From the NCBI GenBank assembly GCA_027009865.1, contig JALVCR010000315.1, forward strand, positions 1-6,403: a DNA stretch of 6,403 nucleotides, written 5' to 3'. The position numbers were made by a program, and so were the translations under genes. Shown in pieces: positions 1-5,646 of the stretch. This DNA comes from Campylobacterales bacterium. Lineage in GTDB: Bacteria; Campylobacterota; Campylobacteria; Campylobacterales; JAADDG01. Below the pieces are notes generated by a model. It was not told where the DNA came from. It searched no databases and saw only the letters and a program-made list of their open reading frames with translations. Positions within the stretch are counted from its first letter, which is position 1; each line of letters opens with the position of its first letter.

Positions 1-298
1 TGGAGGCAATCTCTTTCATTTTCTTTTCTATCTTTTTAAGATCGTTTTCTCCGATCTTCTCTTTTACTCTAAAATCGTAATAAAATCCGTCTTTTATAAC
101 CGGCCCCACAAAAAACTTAGCGTCCGGATAAAGTGATTTGATTGCTTGCGCCATTAAGTGAGCGGTGGAGTGTCTTAAAACTTCTAACGCTTCTTCGCTG
201 TTATCAAGAAGTATCTCATCGCCTTGAAGATTTTTCTCTTTAGCCGTCTGAAGGTCGTAAATCTTACCCTCTTTTTTTATTGCTATAGCCTCACCCAA
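1..298 (-). CDS. thrS: Threonyl-tRNA synthetase, N-terminal 99 residues (3' end beyond window)
   Basis: ThrRS charges tRNA-Thr with threonine in the cytoplasm. The visible 99 residues match the start of the N2 editing domain: RHSTAHLMAQ around residues 42-51, with the HxxxH pair at H43 and H47, then FFVGPVIKDGFYYDF at about 62-76. In E. coli ThrRS the equivalent HxxxH lies about 30 residues further in, so the N-terminal TGS (N1) domain is largely missing here. From memory, Campylobacterota ThrRS proteins are typically short in this way. I chose the TTG start at 298-296 because AAGGA at 304-308 lies 5 nt upstream. The adjacent in-frame GTG at 301-299 would leave only 2 nt, and an in-frame stop lies shortly upstream. 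The gene begins 23 bp after tRNA-Val with no terminator between, so the two are probably co-transcribed. The catalytic core and anticodon-binding domain are outside the window. Confidence 0.93.
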   Translation of the reverse strand, partial: MGEAIAIKKEGKIYDLQTAKEKNLQGDEILLDNSEEALEVLRHSTAHLMAQAIKSLYPDAKFFVGPVIKDGFYYDFRVKEKIGENDLKKIEKKMKEIAS

Positions 299-303
299 CA
301 CTA

Positions 304-308
304 TCCTT
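304..308 (-). promoter_or_regulatory. Ribosome binding site of thrS
   Basis: AAGGA reads on the minus strand 5 nt before the TTG codon at 298-296 and only 2 nt before the neighbouring GTG at 301-299. The spacing decides in favour of TTG. The site lies in the short spacer between the tRNA-Val 3' end and thrS. Confidence 0.6.
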
Positions 309-321
309 ATTTAAATTATTA

Positions 322-397
322 TGGTGGCCGCAACAGGACTTGAACCTGTGACCGCTACCATGTCAAGGTAGTGCTCTACCAACTGAGCTATGCGACC
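322..397 (-). tRNA. tRNA-Val (anticodon GAC)
   Basis: A complete 76-nt cloverleaf reads on the minus strand. The acceptor arms GGTCGCA and TGCGGCC pair over 7 bp with one G-T wobble. The D-arm is GCTC/GAGC. The anticodon stem CTACC/GGTAG closes the loop TTGACAT, giving anticodon GAC (plus-strand positions 362-364), which reads valine codons GUC and GUU. The T-arm ACAGG/CCTGT closes loop TTCAAGT. The 3' CCA is genomically encoded. The gene lies between lspA and thrS and appears to form the 5' part of a tRNA-thrS transcript, so 3' processing of the tRNA would release the thrS mRNA with a leader of about 23 nt. Confidence 0.97.
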
Positions 398-424
398 TCC
401 TTGTAAAAAATTTCGATAGATAAA

Positions 425-430
425 ATCATA
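425..430 (-). promoter_or_regulatory. Putative sigma70 -10 element for tRNA-Val/thrS
   Basis: The minus strand reads TATGAT here, close to TATAAT, and it is preceded directly by a T-run ending TTTTTTGGT. Campylobacterota housekeeping promoters are known for a strong -10 with T-rich upstream sequence and no conserved -35. No good -35 hexamer is visible 16-18 nt upstream. Initiation would fall near 418, giving a 5' leader of roughly 20 nt before the mature tRNA. Confidence 0.5.
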
Positions 431-460
431 ACCAAAAAATTATTTATTATTTCTTAAGAA

Positions 461-488
461 AAGCCTAAAAAATACTATTTTTTAGCTT
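461..488 (-). terminator. AT-rich stem-loop over the lspA stop codon, possible terminator
   Basis: On the minus strand AAGCTAAAAAATA and TATTTTTTAGGCTT are inverted repeats separated by a single G, with one bulged C in the right arm. The RNA could form a stem with a GC-containing base and A-U upper part around the loop AUAGUAU, which contains the lspA UAG stop (477-475). The sequence continues as TTCTT on the minus strand, an imperfect U-tract. On the plus strand the same repeat is followed by a longer T-run (487-494). It could end the upstream operon before the tRNA promoter, but the stem is AT-rich, so termination is unproven. A second short palindrome, TTCTTAAGAA, follows at 451-460. Confidence 0.4.
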
Positions 489-927
489 TTTTTTCGGCTT
501 TGTAGTGAATATATAATATAAGAATAACCGATAAATCTATAAGCACGTCGGCTATATTGAAAACGGCAAAATCAAAACCGCAATGCCAATATACAAAATC
601 GACCACTCCGCCGTGTAAGAATCTGTCAAAAAGATTGCTAAAGGCCGCTCCTATCAGCATACCGGCGGCAAAAGCGTATCTTCTTAAAATCTCTTTTTTC
701 AAAAGTATAAAAAGAGTTATTCCGCCTATTAAAACTGCTTGAATATATTTTAGATACTCTCCCAAAAACGAAAACATGGAGAAAGCTACGCCTTTATTGA
801 AAGTAAGCGTCAAGGAGACGCACTTGCTCTCCCAATAAAGGCCGCTTACGAATAAAAATTTGATATTCTGATCAAAAATAAAAACAAAAAGGGCAGTAAA
901 AATAAACAGAAGATAATATTTAAGCAT
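475..927 (-). CDS. lspA: Lipoprotein signal peptidase (signal peptidase II)
   Basis: LspA is an inner-membrane aspartyl protease that removes signal peptides from diacylglyceryl-modified prolipoproteins after Lgt acts. At 150 aa the length is normal for the family. Family signatures are all present: DQNIK near residue 19, LTFNKGVAF (N44, G46) at 41-49, the SNLFDR block with N98 and D101, VVDF with catalytic D110, and FAVFNIAD with catalytic D127. Hydrophobic segments at about 4-27, 60-77, 84-100 and 125-142 fit the four-helix topology, and the C-terminus is a short Lys-rich cytoplasmic tail. The ATG start overlaps the end of glmM by 8 bp and has only a weak AGG upstream, so translation is probably coupled to glmM. 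The stop codon lies in the loop of an AT-rich inverted repeat. The glmM-lspA pairing is, from memory, also found in other Campylobacterota. Confidence 0.97.
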   Translation of the reverse strand: MLKYYLLFIFTALFVFIFDQNIKFLFVSGLYWESKCVSLTLTFNKGVAFSMFSFLGEYLKYIQAVLIGGITLFILLKKEILRRYAFAAGMLIGAAFSNLFDRFLHGGVVDFVYWHCGFDFAVFNIADVLIDLSVILILYIHYKAEKKAKK

Positions 928-2260
928 TCAGCCTGCTTTGAAAAAATTCTACCGCCTCTTTTACTCTCTTTTGAAGCGTTTTATCATTTTTTCCTTCTAA
1001 TAAAATTCTAAGAAGATTCTCTGTTCCCGAATATCTAATAAGAGTCCTAATTCCCTCTTTTTCCAAATTGTTTACAAAATCTTTATATCCTTCTATCTTT
1101 TCCAACGGAATCTTTTTTGAGATTTTAAGATTGTATAGAATCTGAGGATAAAGATCAAAAGGATTTAAAGCTTTGCTTGCCTTTATATTGTTTTCCAAAA
1201 TCATAGCGCTAACTTGAAGGGCTGAAACCAAAGCGTCTCCCGTTTTTGCAAAATCGCTAAAGATTATATGCCCGCTTTGCTCTCCTCCAAAGTTAATTCC
1301 CTCTTTTTGCATAATTTCTAAAACATATTTATCGCCTACACTGCATCTATAAATTTTGATTCCTCTTTTTTTAAGATAATCCTCCAAAGCTTTATTGCTC
1401 ATAACCGTAACCACTATGGCGTTTTTGCTAAGCTTTTTTTTGCTTTGAAGATAGCAGGCAAGCGCTCCTATTAGTTTATCTCCGTCCACTATATCGCCGT
1501 TTTCATCGACTACTACCAATCTGTCGGCATCCCCGTCAAAAGCAAAACCGATATCGGCTCTAAGTCTCTTTACCTCCTGTCCCAAAGCTTCGGGATGAAG
1601 CGCTCCGCAAGCTTGATTTATATTTTTTCCGTTTGGCTCGTTATTTATGACAAAAACTTCGGCTCCAAGCTCTTCAAAAACAGTGGGAGCCGCTTTATAT
1701 GCCGCGCCGTTTGCGGTATCCAAAACGATTCTCATGCCGCTTAGCGTTAAAGTCTTTGGAAAAGAGTTTTTTATATGAACTATATAGCGCCCCATTACAT
1801 CATCTATTCTTTTGTTTTTTCCTATGTTCATATTTTGGGCTTGATACTCTTCAATCATCTCATCATTAAAATAGATATCCTCTATCTCTTTTTCCGCCTC
1901 TTCGTTTAATTTGTTTCCGTATCTGTCAAAAAATTTTATTCCGTTATCGTAATATGGATTGTGGCTTGCGCTTATCATAATACCGCCGTCACACCTCATA
2001 TCTTCCGTTAAAAAGGCGATAGTGGGCGTGGGCATTGGGCCTATTTGCCTAACGTCAAATCCAACCGCAGTTAAGCCTGAGACTATCGCATTTTCTATCA
2101 TATAACCGCTTCTTCTGGTATCTTTGCCGACTATCAGCTTATTTGAAATGGAATTTTTTCTAAAATATATCCCAGCCGCCATAGCAAGTCTTAAAGCTAA
2201 AAAAGCGGTAAGCTTCTCTCCTGCTTTCCCTCTAACTCCATCCGTTCCAAACAATCTCAT
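920..2260 (-). CDS. glmM: Phosphoglucosamine mutase
   Basis: GlmM converts glucosamine-6-phosphate to glucosamine-1-phosphate, the step before GlmU makes UDP-GlcNAc for peptidoglycan and lipopolysaccharide. The 446-aa length is typical. The protein begins MRLFGTDGVRG, as GlmM proteins do. It carries the active-site ISASHNP loop with phosphoserine candidate S99, the Mg2+-binding DGDADR at 242-247, the sugar-binding GEQSGH at 326-331 and the phosphate-binding RYSGTENLLR at 409-418. GEQSGH and the N-terminus separate it from phosphomannomutase-type relatives such as the gene at the far end of this window. The ATG at 2260 follows GAGG by 6 nt. It lies 28 bp after the PilZ-like gene and overlaps lspA by 8 bp. 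An 8-A tract near codons 274-276 (about 1434-1441) is in frame and shows no sign of disruption. The enzyme needs phosphorylation of its active serine. Confidence 0.98.
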   Translation of the reverse strand: MRLFGTDGVRGKAGEKLTAFLALRLAMAAGIYFRKNSISNKLIVGKDTRRSGYMIENAIVSGLTAVGFDVRQIGPMPTPTIAFLTEDMRCDGGIMISASHNPYYDNGIKFFDRYGNKLNEEAEKEIEDIYFNDEMIEEYQAQNMNIGKNKRIDDVMGRYIVHIKNSFPKTLTLSGMRIVLDTANGAAYKAAPTVFEELGAEVFVINNEPNGKNINQACGALHPEALGQEVKRLRADIGFAFDGDADRLVVVDENGDIVDGDKLIGALACYLQSKKKLSKNAIVVTVMSNKALEDYLKKRGIKIYRCSVGDKYVLEIMQKEGINFGGEQSGHIIFSDFAKTGDALVSALQVSAMILENNIKASKALNPFDLYPQILYNLKISKKIPLEKIEGYKDFVNNLEKEGIRTLIRYSGTENLLRILLEGKNDKTLQKRVKEAVEFFQSRLNA

Positions 2261-2266
2261 AACTCA

Positions 2267-2270
2267 CCTC
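2267..2270 (-). promoter_or_regulatory. Ribosome binding site of glmM
   Basis: GAGG reads on the minus strand 6 nt before the ATG at 2260. It is one of the clearest Shine-Dalgarno matches in the window and supports independent initiation of glmM even though it sits in the middle of the gene train. Confidence 0.65.
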
Positions 2271-2288
2271 TTATAAATTTTTGAATTA

Positions 2289-3161
2289 TTATGCCAAATA
2301 GTAGGATAACTCTTCCTTTAATTCTCTTTTCGCATCCTCTTTTATTTTATTTATAAGGTTTTTAAAAGTATTTTTTAACTCTTCATTTAATTGCATTATT
2401 CCGTGATAATGAAAATAATCTTCATAAAAATATCTCTCATCTATCTTAACCTTAAAGCTTAAATCCTCTCTATTTAAAAAAATAGGCAAAACATTTAAAA
2501 TATCACCTTTTTGAAAATCACCACTTTTAGTTATAAAACTAAGCTCCCCCTCCCCCATTCTATCTATCCAAGCCTCTTTTTTAGTTAGCTCTTTTATGCA
2601 CTCAATATGCAAAGGAAATTTTGGTTCAACCATTAGATTTGCAATTTTTTTATAAAATGAGGTATCAAAGTAATATCTTAAATTTTTTAGAGTTACGGTA
2701 GAGTTTATGAAATTTACGGTATCAACTTCGGCTCTTAAGTTTTGAATGAAAAGATTTCCCTTTAAAATAAAAACCCTCTTTGCTATTTTCATAGCCATCA
2801 GTTGAAGCTCATTTGTCCTAAAAACTGCCACATCCTCTTCAAACTCCAAAATTTCAGCCTTGCTTTTTATAGGAACTCCCCTGTAGAAATTTAAAAATTC
2901 CATATCTTTATTCTCTTTAACGGCAATCTCTAAAAGATCAGATAAAGAGAGGGGATTTTTCAAATTTTTCAAACGCTCTTCAAAAGAGCTTTTATAAGAA
3001 ATAAAATCTTTTTGACCGATTAGCTCCAAAATCTCTTTGGCAAAGAGGAAAATTTTGTCTCTATTAACCTCTCCATTAAAACTTTTAATTTTATCTGTTA
3101 GAAAATTTAAAAAATTTTCATCTATCACGCTCTCCTCTATCAATTCCTCTAAATTTTGCAT
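2289..3161 (-). CDS. Uncharacterised protein, possible degenerate YcgR/PilZ-type protein
   Basis: I do not recognise a named gene. The 290-aa protein has no signal peptide or membrane segment and looks cytoplasmic. Residues 1-90 are charged and probably helical. Residues 91-162, starting FYRGVPIKSKAEILEF and continuing through FRTNELQLMAM, look like the beta-rich N-terminal domain of YcgR-like PilZ proteins. Residues about 165-245 sit where a PilZ domain would follow. However, the c-di-GMP-binding RxxxR is absent (KKIANLMVEP at 171-180 has no Arg) and no D/NxSxxG is seen (FITKSGDF at 209-216). Residues 256-287 form a charged, probable C-terminal helix. The family call is from remembered resemblance only. 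The ATG lies 2 bp after the kinase stop, with AGG about 7 nt upstream inside the kinase end. This tight junction suggests a partner or output of the two-component pair. Another possibility is a Campylobacterota-specific protein with no PilZ fold. Confidence 0.55.
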   Translation of the reverse strand: MQNLEELIEESVIDENFLNFLTDKIKSFNGEVNRDKIFLFAKEILELIGQKDFISYKSSFEERLKNLKNPLSLSDLLEIAVKENKDMEFLNFYRGVPIKSKAEILEFEEDVAVFRTNELQLMAMKIAKRVFILKGNLFIQNLRAEVDTVNFINSTVTLKNLRYYFDTSFYKKIANLMVEPKFPLHIECIKELTKKEAWIDRMGEGELSFITKSGDFQKGDILNVLPIFLNREDLSFKVKIDERYFYEDYFHYHGIMQLNEELKNTFKNLINKIKEDAKRELKEELSYYLA

Positions 3162-3163
3162 TT

Positions 3164-4015
3164 TTAGACCTTTAATTTAGAAAGTTCCAAAACAATTTTA
3201 GTTCCGACACCCTTTTTTGAAGTTATATGCAAGGAGATAAAATTTTCATCGCAATATGATTTAATTATGCTAAGCCCGATTCCATATCCTTGCATTTTGC
3301 TATCACTTTGATAATATCGGTCAAAAATTCGAAATATTTCCTCCTCATCCATCCCTATTCCGCTATCTTCCACGCTAAGGATACAATTTTTCAAAGAAAC
3401 CTTTATAAATCCCCCCTTTTTGTTATATTTTAAAGCATTTGATAAAAGATTATCTACAACCTTTACAAATCCCCGTTTGTCAGCAAAAATCAAACACTCC
3501 TCTAAATCGCTCTCTATTTTGATATCTTTTGTTATATCCTCAAAATGTTTCAAACTGTTTAATATAATCTCTTTTGCTTCAAACGTCTCTTTATAAGAGA
3601 GATTCATCTCTTTTTTTATTAAATAATCTACATCCTGATATAAAGAAAAAAGCTTGTCGCAAGCCTCCTCTATACGGTTTAACCTCTTTATATTTTTAAA
3701 ATCTTTCTCTCTTTTTTTAAGCATTGAGACATTGGCTTTTATCGTGGCTATTGGAATATTTAATTCGTGAAGAGTATCTTTTAAAAGCCTATCTAAGCTT
3801 TTGGTAGCTTCAAAAAGAGGAAAAAGAGAAAATTCCGCTATAAAATATGCGCCGACTAAACTAAAAATAAAAATTGCCAAAAAAGCAAAGATGGGATTTT
3901 GAAAATTTTGAAGAAGATAGTAAAAAGAGAGCATGGAGAAAAAAAGCCAAACGGAAAAAAAGAGGATTATTTTATAAAGGGCTGTTTTTTCTTTACGCTT
4001 CAAATTTATATCCAA
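3164..4015 (-). CDS. Small membrane sensor histidine kinase
   Basis: This 283-aa kinase should autophosphorylate on histidine and pass phosphate to the adjacent response regulator. Two hydrophobic segments at about 12-35 and 42-64 are joined by only about six residues, so there is no periplasmic sensor domain. The H-box DTLHELNIPIATI gives H83 only about 18 residues after TM2, too close for a HAMP domain. The ATP-binding region has N-box DNLLSNALKY (N193), G1 box DSGIGM (217-222), F-box FDRYYQ from 231 and G2 GYGIGLSII (243-251), so it looks catalytically intact. The chosen start is TTG at 4015, overlapping the regulator by 23 bp with AGGGG only 2 nt upstream. A second in-frame TTG at 4003, with GGA 7 nt upstream, is equally possible and would shorten it by four residues. 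No ligand can be deduced. Confidence 0.9.
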   Translation of the reverse strand: MDINLKRKEKTALYKIILFFSVWLFFSMLSFYYLLQNFQNPIFAFLAIFIFSLVGAYFIAEFSLFPLFEATKSLDRLLKDTLHELNIPIATIKANVSMLKKREKDFKNIKRLNRIEEACDKLFSLYQDVDYLIKKEMNLSYKETFEAKEIILNSLKHFEDITKDIKIESDLEECLIFADKRGFVKVVDNLLSNALKYNKKGGFIKVSLKNCILSVEDSGIGMDEEEIFRIFDRYYQSDSKMQGYGIGLSIIKSYCDENFISLHITSKKGVGTKIVLELSKLKV

Positions 4016-4649
4016 TGCCCCTGATATTTTTTATTTTATCTTTTGAGAAAACCTTTTTTAAATTATTTACATAAACTCTAATCGCTCCGAAACTTGGCTC
4101 CTCTCTTGGCCAAAGAGTTTCAAGTATCATCTCTTTTGTAACAACTTTTCCCCTGTTTTTAACAAAAAGGGTTAAAAGCTGAATATCTTTTAGATGAAGA
4201 TCCAAAACTTTACCGTTTTTATAAAGCTGCTTTCTTTTTATATCCAAAACAAACTCTTCATCTATTTTTATCAAATCATCTTTTTTATTTCTTTTTAAAA
4301 GAGCGTTAATTCTAATCAAAAGCTCTTCAAGCTCAAAAGGCTTTTTTAAATAGTCATCCCCTCCAACTAAAAAGCCTTTTGATAAATCTTTTATGGAAGT
4401 TAGGGATGTTATAAAAACAGCGGGCGTCTCATCTCCAGAATCTCTTAAAAGCTTTAAAAAATCAAAACCGTTTATTTGAGGAACTTTAACATCTAAAAGC
4501 AAAATATCAAAACTCTTCTCATAAACCCTATCCAAAGCGCTCTTTCCATCTCTTACGCTCTCTACTAAAAACCCCTCTTCTTCTAAAAAATCTTTTAAAG
4601 TTTCGCAAAAAAGCTCATCATCTTCCAAAAGAAGAATATTATAAGACAC
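3993..4649 (-). CDS. OmpR/PhoB-family response regulator
   Basis: This 218-aa transcription factor is the likely partner of the kinase encoded directly after it. The receiver domain spans about residues 3-118: acidic pocket D10-D11, phospho-acceptor D53 in LLLDVKVP, the switch Thr at T81 (FITS), and the conserved lysine in KKPF (K103). A linker leads to a winged-helix DNA-binding domain at about 126-217, with the recognition-helix region IRVYVNNLKKVF (190-201) and the wing GIGYKFEA at the C-terminus. All phosphotransfer residues are present. The start is GTG at 4649, preceded by GGAG about 8 nt upstream, and overlaps the end of pyrC by 11 bp. The 3' end overlaps the kinase by 23 bp. Target genes and signal are unknown. 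I cannot equate it to a named Campylobacterota regulator. Confidence 0.95.
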   Translation of the reverse strand: MSYNILLLEDDELFCETLKDFLEEEGFLVESVRDGKSALDRVYEKSFDILLLDVKVPQINGFDFLKLLRDSGDETPAVFITSLTSIKDLSKGFLVGGDDYLKKPFELEELLIRINALLKRNKKDDLIKIDEEFVLDIKRKQLYKNGKVLDLHLKDIQLLTLFVKNRGKVVTKEMILETLWPREEPSFGAIRVYVNNLKKVFSKDKIKNIRGIGYKFEA

Positions 4650-5646
4650 TCTCCACTCTCCAGCCTATCTTCTCTTTTGAAAACATAGGAACCACATCCC
4701 CAAATCTCTCCTCTACTTCATACTCCTCTTTTACCAAAACAACCTCTTTTTTAGGAGGCGTAAGAGAGTAGATATTTTTTGCGTTATCGCTTACAAATTT
4801 TTGAAGGTTATCTAAAACATCAGCCTTTTCAAAAAGATCGCACAAAGCCTGCAAAGCTATGGGAGCAGTAAACACTCCCGCCGCGCATCCCAAAGACTCT
4901 TTTTTTGACACGGGATGGGGAGCGCTGTCGCTTCCAAACATTACTTTTGGATGAGCGCTGAAAGCAGCTTTCCTAAGAGCCATTCTATCTTCGGGTCTTT
5001 TAGCTATCGGCTTGCAAAATAGATGAGGTCTCAAAAGCCCGCCTGCTACATCATCAAGAGTGATATAAAGATGGTGAAGAGTTATGGTAGCGTATAAATT
5101 CTCATATTTTTCAAGAAGATTTACCGCATCTTTTGTCGTTATATGCTCCATTATAATCTTTAATTTTGGAAACTCTCTTGCAAGCTCTTCATAAACGCTT
5201 AAAAACTCGCTCTCTCTATCCATCACAAATCCCTCGCTTTCGCCATGAACGCAAAGGGGAATTTCAAGCTCGCTCATAGCCTCCAAAACCTCTTTTAAAG
5301 AGAAACTGTCAATTTTGGAAACTCCCCCTTCGCTGTTTGTGGTAATGCCGGCAGGATAGAGCTTTATAGCGGTTATATGTTTTTTGGCCTCTTTTAAAAA
5401 CTCATAGCTGTAGCTATCTTTAAAAAAAAGAGTCATATAGGGCTTGAATACATTTTCGCCGATAGCTTGCAAAATTCTCTTTTTGTAAGATTCAACCTGC
5501 TCTATTGAGGTTACCGGGGGAATCAGATTTGGCATTATTAAAGCGCCGCTAAAATATTTTGCGCTCAAAGGAGCCGTAATTTTTAGCATCTCCCCGTCTC
5601 TTAAATGCAAGTGCATATCTAAAGGATCTTTTAAAATTATCTTCAA
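4639..5646 (-). CDS. pyrC: Dihydroorotase, class II (PyrC type)
   Basis: PyrC catalyses the reversible cyclisation of N-carbamoyl-aspartate to dihydroorotate in de novo pyrimidine synthesis, in the cytoplasm. The 335-aa length and sequence resemble E. coli PyrC (about 348 aa). The amidohydrolase metal site is complete: DMHLHLRDG with H12 and H14, carbamylatable lysine K95 in AIKLYPAG, H134 in CVHGE, H168 in MEHITT, and catalytic D240 in GSDSAPH. R16 and N40 match substrate-contacting positions, and ITTNSEGGV (101-109) matches the mobile active-site loop. Translation starts at TTG (5646), sharing the 4 bases TTGA with the stop of the upstream phosphohexomutase gene. AAGGA lies 6 nt upstream, so coupling is likely. 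The 3' end overlaps the regulator gene by 11 bp. No attenuator or PyrR-type control is visible, but the operon start is not in the window. Confidence 0.97.
   Translation of the reverse strand: MKIILKDPLDMHLHLRDGEMLKITAPLSAKYFSGALIMPNLIPPVTSIEQVESYKKRILQAIGENVFKPYMTLFFKDSYSYEFLKEAKKHITAIKLYPAGITTNSEGGVSKIDSFSLKEVLEAMSELEIPLCVHGESEGFVMDRESEFLSVYEELAREFPKLKIIMEHITTKDAVNLLEKYENLYATITLHHLYITLDDVAGGLLRPHLFCKPIAKRPEDRMALRKAAFSAHPKVMFGSDSAPHPVSKKESLGCAAGVFTAPIALQALCDLFEKADVLDNLQKFVSDNAKNIYSLTPPKKEVVLVKEEYEVEERFGDVVPMFSKEKIGWRVESVL

Noticed and set aside
557..742. Plus-strand open frame of 61 codons inside lspA
   Set aside because: It is antisense to a confident lspA, has no ribosome binding site or recognisable domain, and reads as a low-complexity Lys/Pro/Ser peptide.
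1434..1441. A AAA AAG-type slippery run in glmM as a programmed frameshift site
   Set aside because: glmM is complete in one frame, no shifted product makes sense, and no downstream stimulatory structure was recognised.
2261..2288. Internal promoter before glmM (TTATAAG near 2270-2277)
   Set aside because: The gap is only 28 bp, and AT-rich sequence gives such hexamers by chance. There is no upstream element to support it.
3939..3961. Two 7-A tracts (plus strand) in the first membrane segment of the kinase, considered as phase-variation sites
   Set aside because: Seven A/T bases are common in such AT-rich DNA. Known phase-variable tracts in this phylum are usually longer and often G/C, and the frame is intact.
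3874..4074. Plus-strand open frame of 66 codons across the kinase-regulator junction
   Set aside because: It is antisense to two intact genes, and its Lys/Arg/Phe-rich composition is the expected shadow of the kinase membrane-segment codons.
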